Shown here: positions 32,790 through 41,580 of the stretch, piece by piece
Layout of the letters: each line of letters begins with the position of its first letter
How positions within the stretch are numbered: position 1 is the stretch's first letter
Assembly: GCF_036289385.1 (NCBI RefSeq)
Contig: NZ_JAYFFH010000008.1
Location: 1 to 64,000 of the forward strand
Source: Anaerofustis butyriciformans
Lineage (GTDB): Bacteria > Bacillota > Clostridia > Eubacteriales > Anaerofustaceae
Length of the DNA: 64,000 bases
Reading direction: 5' to 3'
Position numbers and translations under genes: made by a program
The notes under the pieces: model-generated
The model's input: the letters and a program-made list of their open reading frames with translations, nothing else
Databases searched by the model: none
What the model was told of the DNA's origin: nothing

Positions 32790-33521
32790 TTAACCTCTAA
32801 GATCATCAAGAAGTTCTGTTTTTTCTTCTGTTTTATCGTCTTTTTGTTTTACGATTTTAGCAGGTGCACCTGCAACTACAACGCCTTCAGGAACATCTTC
32901 TGTTACAACACTTCCTGCTGCAACGACACTTCCGTTTCCAATTTTAACACCTTCTAAAACTACAACGTTTCCGCCTATCATACAATCATCTCCAACGATA
33001 ACAGGTGTTGCTGATGGTGGTTCTAAAACTCCTGCTAGAACTGCTCCAGCACCAATGTGGCTTCTTTTACCTACTGTTGCTCTTGCACCAAGAACTGCAT
33101 TCATATCAATCATAGATTCTTCGCCGATAACAGCTCCGATGTTTATTGTAGCACCCATCATTATAACGGCATTTTTACCAATTTGTACACCTTCTCTGAT
33201 GTTTGCACCTGGTTCAATTCTTGCTTCAACTTCATTTGTATCCATCATAGGAATAGCTGAATTTCTTCTATCATATTCCATTCTATAGCTTGTTATTCTA
33301 TCTTTGTTGCTGTCAATAAAGTCAAATACTTCTTCTTTTTCTCCAAATACAATATAAGAACCTTGTGTTCCGTAATATTCAAGTCCTTCAAGCATATTTT
33401 CTACTAAATCACCTTTAACATAAAGTTTTATAGGTGTACTTTTTTGTGCAGCCTTAATGTATTTAGCGATTTCATAAGGGTTTGTTAAGTCAAATTGTTC
33501 TTTTAATTTAGCGTTATCCAT
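32790..33521 (-). CDS. dapH: 2,3,4,5-tetrahydropyridine-2,6-dicarboxylate N-acetyltransferase
   Basis: The 243-residue enzyme acetylates tetrahydrodipicolinate, so lysine and meso-diaminopimelate are made by the acetylated branch. It has the DapH N-terminal domain and a left-handed beta-helix of hexapeptide repeats (about residues 100-215: GVQIGKNAVIMMGATINIGA, GAVLAGVLEPPSATPVIVGD). Start ATG 33521 follows AAGGAG. It is last in the minus-strand operon asd-dapA-dapB-dapH, 10 bases after dapB. Confidence 0.95.
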   Translation of the reverse strand: MDNAKLKEQFDLTNPYEIAKYIKAAQKSTPIKLYVKGDLVENMLEGLEYYGTQGSYIVFGEKEEVFDFIDSNKDRITSYRMEYDRRNSAIPMMDTNEVEARIEPGANIREGVQIGKNAVIMMGATINIGAVIGEESMIDMNAVLGARATVGKRSHIGAGAVLAGVLEPPSATPVIVGDDCMIGGNVVVLEGVKIGNGSVVAAGSVVTEDVPEGVVVAGAPAKIVKQKDDKTEEKTELLDDLRG

Positions 33522-33531
33522 TATTTTCTCC

Positions 33532-34281
33532 TTAAATTATATCATTCATTTGGAAATATCCATTTCCTTTATCATATATGTATCTGCCTGCTTTAACTGC
33601 TCCCACTGCAAATACTTTTCTTGATAATGCTGTATGTTTTACTTCTATTATTTCATCTTCTCCTGCGAAGATTACTTCATGTTCTCCTACAATAGTACCA
33701 CCTCTTACAGCATGTATTGTAAGATCGCTTTTTTCTCTTTTAACATCTTTACCATATCTTGAAAATTTGTATTCAAGTTCTTTATTTGAATTTTCTTTTA
33801 TTACATCTGCAAGCATATAAGCTGTTCCACTTGGAGCATCTACTTTTCTGTTGTGATGTTTTTCTATTATTTCAGTATCAAAATCTTCACAAAGAAGTTT
33901 AGCGCCAAGTTCAAGCATTTTGCTTACAACACTTATGCCATAAGAGAAGTTTCCTGTTTTAAATACAGGTATAGTTTTGCTTGCTTCATCTAAATGTTTG
34001 TTTGTATCTTCATCAAGACCTGTTGTAGCACATACAAGTGCAATATTGTTTTTTACACAAAAGTCTATTAAACTGTCAACAAGACTAAAATGAGAGAAAT
34101 CTATTACAATATCTATATCTTCTTTTATTTTATCAAAGGAATCATATATAGGATATTCTTCATTTCCTTTTATGTTTTTATCAAATCCGCATACGATTTG
34201 CATATCTTCATATCCTTCGACTATGTTTTTTACATTTTGTCCCATGGCTCCGTTAAAGCCGCTTATCATAACTTTTATCAT
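33532..34281 (-). CDS. dapB: 4-hydroxy-tetrahydrodipicolinate reductase
   Basis: The 249-residue reductase uses NAD(P)H to form tetrahydrodipicolinate. Features are the nucleotide motif GFNGAMGQNV (about residues 8-17), CATTGLDED, and the catalytic block EKHHNRKVDAPSGTA (about 138-152). It lies 10 bases after dapA in the lysine-riboswitch operon. Confidence 0.95.
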   Translation of the reverse strand: MIKVMISGFNGAMGQNVKNIVEGYEDMQIVCGFDKNIKGNEEYPIYDSFDKIKEDIDIVIDFSHFSLVDSLIDFCVKNNIALVCATTGLDEDTNKHLDEASKTIPVFKTGNFSYGISVVSKMLELGAKLLCEDFDTEIIEKHHNRKVDAPSGTAYMLADVIKENSNKELEYKFSRYGKDVKREKSDLTIHAVRGGTIVGEHEVIFAGEDEIIEVKHTALSRKVFAVGAVKAGRYIYDKGNGYFQMNDII

Positions 34282-34291
34282 ATTTAGCCTC

Positions 34292-35173
34292 TTAGATTAA
34301 AGAATATTCTTTCAATGTTTTTTCTAATAAATCTCTTTTACTTCCTGTTAGCTCTGTTAAAGGAAGTCTCATATCACCTGTATTAAGTCCCATTATTTTC
34401 ATGGCAGTTTTTACAGGGATTGGATTACATTCACAGAATAGTGCATCGCACATTGGTAAGATATCAAGTTGTTTTTGAATTGCTGTTTTTATATCTCCAT
34501 TAAAGAATGCATCTGTTAATGCTACACATTCTTTAGGAATAATGTTTGAACATGTTGAAATTACACCATCTCCTCCAAGAGATAAAACAGGCATGATTTG
34601 GTCGTCATTTCCTGAATATAATTCTACATCTTCAGGTAAATCTTTCATTATTCTTGCAACTTGAGATAAGTCTCCACTTGCTTCTTTAAAACCTTTTACG
34701 TTTTTTATTTTAGTAAGTTCAATAGCAAGTGATGCAGATATATTTTTACCTGTTCTTGATGGAACGTTATAAACAATAATAGGTACATCTACTCTGTCAC
34801 TTATATATTCATAACTTTTATAAATTCCTTCATCACTTGATTTATTGTAATAAGGGTTATTGATTAAAACCGCATCAGCACCTCTTTTTGCTGCCATTTC
34901 TGTTAAATGAAGAACATGTTCTGTATTGTTTGTTCCTGTTCCTGCAATAAAAGGAACTCTACCGTTTATAACTTCATTTGAAACTTTGAAAATTTGATCT
35001 TTTTCTTCATCGGTAACTGTTGGAGATTCTCCTGTTGTGCCACAAATTACAAGACCGTTAATCCCATTTTCTATTTGTGAGTTAATAAGTTCTTCAAGTA
35101 CGTTATAGTTTACTTTATTATTTTCATCAAATGGAGTAACTAAAGCAGTACTTACACCTTTAAAAATAGACAT
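34292..35173 (-). CDS. dapA: 4-hydroxy-tetrahydrodipicolinate synthase
   Basis: The 293-residue aldolase condenses pyruvate with aspartate semialdehyde. It has GTTGESPTVTDEE (about residues 44-56), the tyrosine region YNVPSRTG and the Schiff-base lysine in VKGFKEASGD (about 163). Start ATG 35173 is set by AAGGAAA about 10 bases upstream; a longer in-frame start lies inside asd and lacks a site. It begins two bases after the asd stop. Confidence 0.95.
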   Translation of the reverse strand: MSIFKGVSTALVTPFDENNKVNYNVLEELINSQIENGINGLVICGTTGESPTVTDEEKDQIFKVSNEVINGRVPFIAGTGTNNTEHVLHLTEMAAKRGADAVLINNPYYNKSSDEGIYKSYEYISDRVDVPIIVYNVPSRTGKNISASLAIELTKIKNVKGFKEASGDLSQVARIMKDLPEDVELYSGNDDQIMPVLSLGGDGVISTCSNIIPKECVALTDAFFNGDIKTAIQKQLDILPMCDALFCECNPIPVKTAMKIMGLNTGDMRLPLTELTGSKRDLLEKTLKEYSLI

Positions 35174-35174
35174 A

Positions 35175-36188
35175 TTAATTATTTTCCTTTCCAAAGAAAT
35201 CTTCTTTAATTAAATATTCAGCGATTTGAACTGTATTAGATGCAGCACCTTTTCTTATGTTATCACCTACACACCATAAGTTCATTCCGCTTTCAACAGA
35301 AAAGTCTCTTCTTATTCTTCCAACGTAAACTTCATCTCCGCCTGCTGCATCAAGTACAGTAGGGTATTCTGGAACTGAAATATCGTCTTTTACTATTACG
35401 CCAGGAGCTTTTCTTAATAATTCTCTTGCCTCTTCAAGGTCAAAAGGTTTTTCAAATTCAAGGTTGATGCTTTCGCTATGACCTACAAAAACAGGTACTC
35501 TTACTGTTGTTGCAGTAACTTTTACATCGTAGTCACCAAGAATTTTATGTGTTTCATTAACCATTTTAAGTTCTTCTTTTGTATATCCGTTTTCTGTAAA
35601 TTCATCAATATGAGGAAGACAGTTATATGCGATTTGAACAGGGTAAAATTCATTTTTACCGCCTTTAACTCCTTCTTCAAGATCTTTTATTCCTTTTAGT
35701 CCAGAACCTGCAACTGCTTGATATGTAGAATAAATTACTCTTTTTATTTTATACGCATCATGAAGAGGTTTTAAAACTACCATTGCTTGGATAGTTGAGC
35801 AGTTTGGATTTGCGATTATCCCTTTGTTTTTTAAAGCATCTTTTGGATTTACTTCAGGTACAACCAAAGGTACTTCATCATCCATTCTCCATGCTGAAGA
35901 GTTATCAATTACAACAACTCCGTTTTTTGCTGCGATAGGTGCATATTTTAAACTTGTTCCTCCGCCTGCTGAAAATAATGCAAAGTCGATATCTTTGTCA
36001 AAAGAATGTTCTGTTAATTCTTCAACAGTATATTCATTTCCGTTAAATTTAACTTTTTTTCCTGCTGATCTTATTGATGCCATAGGGTAAAAGTTATTAA
36101 CATCAATTTTGCTTTCTTCAAGTACTTCAATCATTTTTTGTCCTACAACACCTGTTGCACCAACAACAGCTACATTGTATTTTCCCAT
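35175..36188 (-). CDS. asd: Aspartate-semialdehyde dehydrogenase
   Basis: The 337-residue enzyme reduces aspartyl phosphate to aspartate semialdehyde, the branch point to lysine, threonine and methionine. It has GATGVVGQKM (about residues 9-18), the catalytic cysteine in IANPNCSTIQ (about 128), and VGHSESINLEF with the active-site histidine. It is the first gene after the lysine riboswitch. Start ATG 36188 follows TAGGAGG. Confidence 0.95.
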   Translation of the reverse strand: MGKYNVAVVGATGVVGQKMIEVLEESKIDVNNFYPMASIRSAGKKVKFNGNEYTVEELTEHSFDKDIDFALFSAGGGTSLKYAPIAAKNGVVVIDNSSAWRMDDEVPLVVPEVNPKDALKNKGIIANPNCSTIQAMVVLKPLHDAYKIKRVIYSTYQAVAGSGLKGIKDLEEGVKGGKNEFYPVQIAYNCLPHIDEFTENGYTKEELKMVNETHKILGDYDVKVTATTVRVPVFVGHSESINLEFEKPFDLEEARELLRKAPGVIVKDDISVPEYPTVLDAAGGDEVYVGRIRRDFSVESGMNLWCVGDNIRKGAASNTVQIAEYLIKEDFFGKENN

Positions 36189-36229
36189 AAAAATCCTCCT
36201 AAATATTTTTTATAGTGTTATAAAAAATA

Positions 36230-36445
36230 AAAGTCGACAATGCGACTCATAATACGTAAATAAATCAGTATTAGTGAATAGCACTCCATCAAACTCGATG
36301 ACAGTCTTAATGCTCTTAACATTAAGCCCGAAAAGACACCCGGTAAAAAGTGCCAATTCTCGGCAAATTTCCCTTTCATTTATTTTCACTTATATTTACC
36401 TATATCCAATAAATTACTGATAAAATTTGCACCTCTATTTTAACA
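36230..36445 (-). ncRNA. Lysine riboswitch (L-box)
   Basis: On the minus strand the leader carries L-box blocks in order: AGAGGTGCAAATTT (about 36423-36436), AAAGGGAAATTTGCCGAG, TCTTTTCGGGC, then ACTGTCATCGAG and GATGGAGTGCTATTC (about 36275-36290). These match the B. subtilis lysC leader (AGAGGTGCGAACTT, GCCGAAG, CTGTCAAG, GGAGGGCTATCT). A short stem AGTCG/CGACT with a T-rich tail (36247 down to 36218) forms the terminator. It controls asd-dapA-dapB-dapH; lysine would switch the operon off. Confidence 0.88.
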
Positions 36446-36472
36446 CTATGATATATAAATTCTATTGTTTTT

Positions 36473-36501
36473 ATTATAGTAATAAATGTGTTTTATTGCA
36501 A
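36473..36501 (-). promoter_or_regulatory. Promoter of the asd-dap operon
   Basis: Minus strand TTGCAA, 17-base spacer, TATAAT, ending about 35 bases before the riboswitch aptamer. Confidence 0.6.
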
Positions 36502-36724
36502 GCCTTTTATTATAGTTTTGATGTAGTTTTATATTTGAAAATTAAATTTATTAAATCTTTTTTTGAATAATGTTTTAAATATAATTTATTTGCTTTTTTC
36601 ATAATATTTTCATAATTATTTTTTGTTACATTGATTTTTTTATTTTACTAACAAATAAAGACAAAAAATTTTAAATAAGATTGATATTATTTATAAAAAA
36701 AGCGAAAAGAGGAAGAACATAAAA
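36502..36724. other. AT-rich intergenic region before minD
   Basis: This stretch holds the upstream regions of the divergent asd and minD genes. It is very AT-rich, with several possible -10 boxes. No gene or RNA motif is recognised, and no minC remnant is seen. Confidence 0.3.
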
Positions 36725-37516
36725 ATGGGAAAAACTTTGGTTATTACATCGGGAAAAGGAGGAGTCGGAAAGACTACATCTACTGCAAATATTGGTGTAT
36801 CCTTAAGTAAGCTGGGGAAAAAGACTGTTGTTATAGATGCTGATATAGGACTTAGAAACTTAGATGTAATATTGGGGCTTGAAAACAGGATTGTTTATAC
36901 TATTATTGATGTAATTGAAAACAGATGTAGATTAAAACAGGCGCTTATTAAAGATAAACGTTATGATGGATTATACTTGCTTCCGGCTTCGCAAACAAAG
37001 GATAAAACTGCAATAAGACCAACTCAAATGAGAAAAATTTGTAAAGAACTTGAAAATACTTTTGATTACATAATAGTTGATTCTCCTGCAGGAATAGAGC
37101 AAGGTTTTCAAAATGCGGTTGCCGGTGCAAAAGATGCAATAGTTGTAACCACTCCCGAAGTTTCTGCAGTTAGAGATGCTGATAGAATAATATCCCTTCT
37201 TGATGTAAATGGAATAGAAAATACAAAATTAATAATTAATAGAGCAAAAGAAGATATGATGAAAAAAGGTCAGATGATGGATACAAATGACATTTTGGAT
37301 ATTTTAGGTATAGAACTTATTGGAATTGTTCCTGATGAAAAAGAAATTGTTATTTCTTCAAATAGAGGTGAGCCGGTTGCGGGAAAAGAAGATTTAATAA
37401 CAGGACAAGCGTATATGGATATAGCAAGAAGAATAACAGGGGAAGAAATACCAATAAGAAATATTGTAAAGAAAGAAAATTTGGTAAAAAGGCTTGTTCA
37501 TAGTCTTGGATTTTAG
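36725..37516 (+). CDS. minD: Septum-site determining ATPase MinD
   Basis: The 263-residue ParA-type ATPase has a deviant Walker A motif (SGKGGVGKTTS, about residues 8-18), DADIGLRNLD, and VDSPAGIEQGF. The C-terminal amphipathic helix (IVKKENLVKRLVHSLGF) anchors it to the membrane. It positions the division site with MinE encoded eight bases downstream. minC is not adjacent. Start ATG 36725 follows AAGAGGAAG. Confidence 0.95.
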   Translation: MGKTLVITSGKGGVGKTTSTANIGVSLSKLGKKTVVIDADIGLRNLDVILGLENRIVYTIIDVIENRCRLKQALIKDKRYDGLYLLPASQTKDKTAIRPTQMRKICKELENTFDYIIVDSPAGIEQGFQNAVAGAKDAIVVTTPEVSAVRDADRIISLLDVNGIENTKLIINRAKEDMMKKGQMMDTNDILDILGIELIGIVPDEKEIVISSNRGEPVAGKEDLITGQAYMDIARRITGEEIPIRNIVKKENLVKRLVHSLGF

Positions 37517-37524
37517 GAGGAGAT

Positions 37525-37788
37525 ATGTTTGATTTTTTTAGGTATAAAACAGATGAAAATAAAAGTAAAGATATAGCAAAAGAAAGACTTCAAAACATTC
37601 TAATGAAAGAAAGAACGAATATAACAAATGACAAATTGGAAATGGTAAAAAAAGAAGTTCTTTGCGTTGTAAATGAATATTTTATGGTAGATGAAAGAAG
37701 AAGCAAAACTTATCTTACAAAAATGAAACTTGGTAAAGAAAAAAAAGAAGAAAATGTTCTGGTTTCGCTTATGGTTATTAAAAATTAA
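37525..37788 (+). CDS. minE: Cell division topological specificity factor MinE
   Basis: The 87-residue protein has a MinE N-terminal membrane/MinD-binding region (SKDIAKERLQNILMKERTNI, about residues 14-33) and a C-terminal dimerisation domain ending VLVSLMVIKN. It stimulates MinD ATPase. It starts eight bases after minD behind TAGGAGGAG. A hairpin terminator follows. Confidence 0.93.
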   Translation: MFDFFRYKTDENKSKDIAKERLQNILMKERTNITNDKLEMVKKEVLCVVNEYFMVDERRSKTYLTKMKLGKEKKEENVLVSLMVIKN

Positions 37789-37816
37789 AAGAGATGTATT
37801 TCATCTCTTTTTTTTA
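37786..37816 (+). terminator. Terminator after minE
   Basis: AAAAGAGATG-TATT-TCATCTCTTTTTT. Confidence 0.85.
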
Positions 37817-37883
37817 TTTTTTTCTATTAATTTTGTAATAAATGTTAAAAATAAATTATAATAAGAAAAAAAGGAGAAATGTA

Positions 37884-39398
37884 ATGAAAGAAATATTTAC
37901 CCCTATCGTTGATATTAGAAGAAAAGTTTTTAAAGAAGTTGCAAAAGTAGCATATGAAAATTTAGATATTGATTTAGAAAATTTAGCAAAAAAAATTGTC
38001 ATGGAAGAAGATAACAAAATAACTGATAAAAATAGAGAAACGTTATTAATCTTGGAAAGATTAAGACTTGCTTTTGGGCTTGATGCTACAACAGAAAGTA
38101 ATCCATATAATAAAGAAAAAGATATTGAGAATATAAAAAATGAAAAGAACGTATTAAATCTTCCTCTTGTAAATGTTGTAACTGATGCTTGTATGAAGTG
38201 TGAAGAAAATACAGTTTTTGTAACAAATAATTGTAGAGGCTGTTATGCTCATCCTTGTAGTGAAGTTTGTCCTGTTGATGCAATATATTTTGAAAATGGT
38301 AAAAGTGTTATTAATAAAGATAAATGTATTAGATGTGGTAAATGTGTTTCCGCCTGCCCTTATAATGCCATTGTAAAATATGATAGACCTTGTAAAGCAG
38401 CTTGTGGAGTAAATGCTTATATAAGCGATAATGAAGGTCACGCAAAAATAGATTATGATAAATGTGTTTCTTGCGGGCAATGTATTGTTTCATGTCCTTT
38501 TGGTGTAGTAAGTGATAAATCAGAGATTTATCAAACAATAAAATCAATTCAAAACAATAAAAAAGTTATAGCAGAAATTGCTCCTGCTTTTGTTGGACAG
38601 TTTGGAAGTGATGCAAGTCCCGAAAAAATAAAAGAAGCACTAATTAAACTAGGCTTTTATGATGTTGTTGAAGTAGCTCTTGGTGCTGATATGGGGGCTG
38701 TTGCGGAAGCAAAGCATTTTATTGAAAAAGTTAAAACAGGTAAAGAACCTTTCCTTGCAACTTCATGTTGTCCTTCATGGGCAGTTATGGCAAAAAGAGA
38801 TTATCCTGATATTGCTCCTTATGTTTCACCTGCTCTTACACCTATGGTTGCATGTGCAAGAATAATAAAAGAAAAGCATCCAGATTCAAAGATTGTATTT
38901 ATTGGACCTTGTAGTGCAAAGAAATTGGAAGCTAACAGAAGAAGCGTAAAGAGCGATGTAGATTATGTATTAACATTTGAAGAAGTGTATGGAATGTTTG
39001 AAGCAAAAGGAATAAGAGTAAGTGACTTAAAAGGTGAACATATGGAAGATGCAACAGCAGCAGGTAGAGGTTATGGATATTCAGGTGGTGTAAGCAAAGC
39101 TATTATAGGAGCAATTAAGAAATTTGATCCTGAACTTGAAGTGCCAAATGATAGAGCTGATGGACTTAACGGTTGTAAAAAGATTTTAACTCTTGCGAAA
39201 ATGGGTAAGAGAGACGGATATTTACTTGAAGGAATGGGATGTCCAGGAGGTTGTGTTGGAGGAATGGGTACTTTGATATCTCAAACAAAAGCAGAAAAAG
39301 GAATAAAATCTTTTGAAAATGAAGCCAAATCCAAAGAAGCATATGAAAATGAATATATTAAAGAAATCGGAGAAGAAAATGTCAAAGTTGAACATTAA
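37884..39398 (+). CDS. [FeFe]-hydrogenase, monomeric, group B-like
   Basis: The 504-residue enzyme carries ferredoxin-like [4Fe-4S] sites (CIRCGKCVSACPYNA and CVSCGQCIVSCPFGV, about residues 150-215) preceded by further cysteines (CRGCYAHPCSEVCPVDA). The H-cluster motifs are TSCCPSW (L1), GPCSAKKLE (L2) and EGMGCPGGCVGG (L3). L2 with GPC in place of MPC, and L3 with MGC in place of MAC, suit the poorly studied group B rather than group A. Both cysteines of TSCCP, including the proton-relay position, are kept. Start ATG 37884 follows AAAGGAG; an in-frame upstream ATG lacks a site. Its maturases are at 14.9-18.6 kb. Its 3' end overlaps a macro-domain gene. Confidence 0.93.
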   Translation: MKEIFTPIVDIRRKVFKEVAKVAYENLDIDLENLAKKIVMEEDNKITDKNRETLLILERLRLAFGLDATTESNPYNKEKDIENIKNEKNVLNLPLVNVVTDACMKCEENTVFVTNNCRGCYAHPCSEVCPVDAIYFENGKSVINKDKCIRCGKCVSACPYNAIVKYDRPCKAACGVNAYISDNEGHAKIDYDKCVSCGQCIVSCPFGVVSDKSEIYQTIKSIQNNKKVIAEIAPAFVGQFGSDASPEKIKEALIKLGFYDVVEVALGADMGAVAEAKHFIEKVKTGKEPFLATSCCPSWAVMAKRDYPDIAPYVSPALTPMVACARIIKEKHPDSKIVFIGPCSAKKLEANRRSVKSDVDYVLTFEEVYGMFEAKGIRVSDLKGEHMEDATAAGRGYGYSGGVSKAIIGAIKKFDPELEVPNDRADGLNGCKKILTLAKMGKRDGYLLEGMGCPGGCVGGMGTLISQTKAEKGIKSFENEAKSKEAYENEYIKEIGEENVKVEH

Positions 39399-39894
39399 AA
39401 TAGGGGATATTACAAAAGAAACAACAGACGCAATAGTAAATGCTGCCAACACCTCTCTTCTTGGAGGGGGAGGTGTTGACGGTGCAATTCATAGAGCTGC
39501 AGGAAGGGAGCTTTTAGAAGAATGTATGACTCTTAATGGATGTAGAACAGGAGAGGCAAAGATAACAAAAGGATATAATCTTCCTTCGAAATATGTTATT
39601 CATACTGTTGGGCCAATTTATAGGGGAGGAAATAACAACGAAAGCGAACTTCTTAAAAATGCTTATGAAAATTCTCTTAAAGTTGCAGTTGAAAATAAAA
39701 TAAAGACAATCGCTTTCCCTTCAATAAGTACTGGTGTTTATTCTTATCCATTAAAAGAAGCAAGTGACATTGCCATAAAGACTATATTGAATTTTCTTAA
39801 GAAAAACAATTCAATTGAAGAAGTTATAATGGTTTGTTTTGATAATAATACCTATGAGTATTATAAAAATGCATTAGAGAAATATACTAGATAA
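39379..39894 (+). CDS. Macro-domain protein, O-acetyl-ADP-ribose deacetylase-like
   Basis: The 171-residue macro domain has the ADP-ribose site motifs DAIVNAANTSLLGGGGVDG (about residues 16-34), AIHRAAG, and FPSISTGVYSYP (about 112-123). This is the YmdB/MacroD branch, which removes ADP-ribose or O-acetyl-ADP-ribose. Start ATG 39379 lies inside the last 20 bases of the hydrogenase gene, after GGAGAAG, implying translational coupling. A longer in-frame start would lie deep within the hydrogenase gene. Confidence 0.92.
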   Translation: MSKLNIKIGDITKETTDAIVNAANTSLLGGGGVDGAIHRAAGRELLEECMTLNGCRTGEAKITKGYNLPSKYVIHTVGPIYRGGNNNESELLKNAYENSLKVAVENKIKTIAFPSISTGVYSYPLKEASDIAIKTILNFLKKNNSIEEVIMVCFDNNTYEYYKNALEKYTR

Positions 39895-40053
39895 GCTGGT
39901 AATTAAATTTTTACTTAAAATAAATATTTTACATCCAAAATATTTTAGTAGTTTTATATTATTTTAATTATTATAATTTTATTAAAAACATGGTAATAAC
40001 ATGAAACTTGTGGTATCATGTTGAAATCGAAATAAAATTTAATGGAGTAGAAT

Positions 40054-40869
40054 ATGAAAAAAATATTAAGTATTGTTTTATCAATTATGATGATAATGGT
40101 ACCATTATCAAATGTTTTCGCGATAGAATCTGGTAAACAGATGGTTGCTATCGGAGGAGATTTAAATGAGAGCCAAAGAAAAACAGTTTATGATTACTTT
40201 GGCGTTAGTGAAGGAAGTGTAGATGAAGTTACTGTAACTCATGATGATGAAAAACAATATCTTGAGGATGTTGATCCATCAAGAATAGGTTCAAACAGTA
40301 TATCTTCTATTTATATTGAAACACAAAATGAAGGTGCTGGTTTAGATATTGAACTTCATAATATAAACTGGCTAACAGAAGACATATATCAAAATGCACT
40401 TTTAACTGTTGGTATTAAAGATGCAAAAATTGTTATTGCAGCGCCATTTGAAGTTTCAGGTACTGCAGCATTAACAGGAGTTTATAAAGCATATGAACAA
40501 ATGAGTGGCGAAACAGTTTCAGAAGAAGCAAAAGAAGCTGCTACTGAAGAACTTGTTACTACAGGGGAATTATCTGATGATATTGGAAGTGAAGATGCTT
40601 CTCAGCTTGTAAATGAATTAAAATTATCTATAGATGATTTTAAAAATATGGATGATGAGCAAGTAAAAGAAGAAATAAAAAATATTGCTGACGGAATGAA
40701 CATTTCTCTTACAGATGAACAATTAGATCAACTTCTTGATTTAGTTAGAAGTTTAGAAAATGTTGATTTTAGCGGAGTAATGGATGAACTTAAAAATATT
40801 TCAAATCAATTTGCTGATCTTGGTATTTGGGATAAAATAGTAAATTTCTTTAAAGGATTATTTAACTAA
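40054..40869 (+). CDS. DUF1002-family secreted protein (YpuA-like)
   Basis: The 271-residue protein has a signal peptide (MKKILSIVLSIMMIMVPLSN, cleavage near AFAI) and the DUF1002 domain (residues about 30-200), with DLNESQRKTVYDYFGVSEG and KIVIAAPFEVSGTAALTGVY as conserved blocks. The function of this Firmicutes family, known as YpuA in B. subtilis, is unknown. It ends in a helical acidic segment and an amphipathic tail. Start ATG 40054 follows AATGGAG. A bidirectional terminator separates it from the convergent ECF gene. Confidence 0.85.
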   Translation: MKKILSIVLSIMMIMVPLSNVFAIESGKQMVAIGGDLNESQRKTVYDYFGVSEGSVDEVTVTHDDEKQYLEDVDPSRIGSNSISSIYIETQNEGAGLDIELHNINWLTEDIYQNALLTVGIKDAKIVIAAPFEVSGTAALTGVYKAYEQMSGETVSEEAKEAATEELVTTGELSDDIGSEDASQLVNELKLSIDDFKNMDDEQVKEEIKNIADGMNISLTDEQLDQLLDLVRSLENVDFSGVMDELKNISNQFADLGIWDKIVNFFKGLFN

Positions 40870-40903
40870 AAATATAAAAGTTAATATTATATAATTATGT
40901 AAA

Positions 40904-40934
40904 TAAAAAAAGCACATTATATGTGCTTTTTTTA
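40904..40934. terminator. Bidirectional terminator
   Basis: AAAAAAAGCACAT and ATGTGCTTTTTTT between convergent genes. Confidence 0.85.
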
Positions 40935-41435
40935 TTTGTAACTTATTTTATATTTCATTAATATTTTTGCTACAGGAACGCCAATTACAACGGCTACCAT
41001 ATCAGAAATAAATTCTCCTGGCATTGACGCCATTGGTGCAATCCAGTTGCCATAAATAAAAGCTTCAGCCATATAATATCCGACCATTCCTATTATGGTA
41101 AAAGCTATCATTGCAAATACTGTTTTAGAAATTCCACCTTTTAATAATATTTTAGAAACAACGATTCCTTGAACAAGTCTTATTACGAAAGTAAATGGTG
41201 CCCATACTGCATAAGGACTTAATAAATCGAAAAGCCCCATACCTATTGCTCCCGCAAGTCCTGCTTCAACAGGCATAAGAAGAAAAGTTGCAATAACAAG
41301 AACTGCTCCTCCTAAATGTATAAGTCCGCCGTCTGTAAATGAAATTGGGAGTCTTATATTTATATATGTTGCAATATATATAAACGCTGCCATTACTCCA
41401 GTAAGAACAATATTTAATGTTTTTTTGTTAGTCAT
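40932..41435 (-). CDS. ECF transporter S component
   Basis: The 167-residue membrane protein has about five to six hydrophobic helices and an S-component layout, with helix I of the AxxxA type (VLTGVMAAFIYIATYI) that docks to EcfT. It captures a vitamin or cofactor precursor for an energy-coupling module encoded elsewhere. No riboswitch is visible upstream, so the substrate cannot be inferred. Start ATG 41435 follows AGGAGGG on the minus strand. Confidence 0.82.
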   Translation of the reverse strand: MTNKKTLNIVLTGVMAAFIYIATYINIRLPISFTDGGLIHLGGAVLVIATFLLMPVEAGLAGAIGMGLFDLLSPYAVWAPFTFVIRLVQGIVVSKILLKGGISKTVFAMIAFTIIGMVGYYMAEAFIYGNWIAPMASMPGEFISDMVAVVIGVPVAKILMKYKISYK

Positions 41436-41580
41436 ATTTTCCCTCCTGTCAGATCTAAGTTGTTTTTATTTTAATACTACATTATTAAATTTTCAATAAT
41501 AAAGTTTTATTTCTATTTTAAAACGACATTATTTTTATGTATCTTTTTATATATTATTTGTATAAAAGGGAGGTAATGTT

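Noticed and set aside
38086..38547. Several minus-strand frames antisense to the hydrogenase
   Set aside because: Composition mirrors Cys/Lys-rich coding on the plus strand; no ribosome binding sites.
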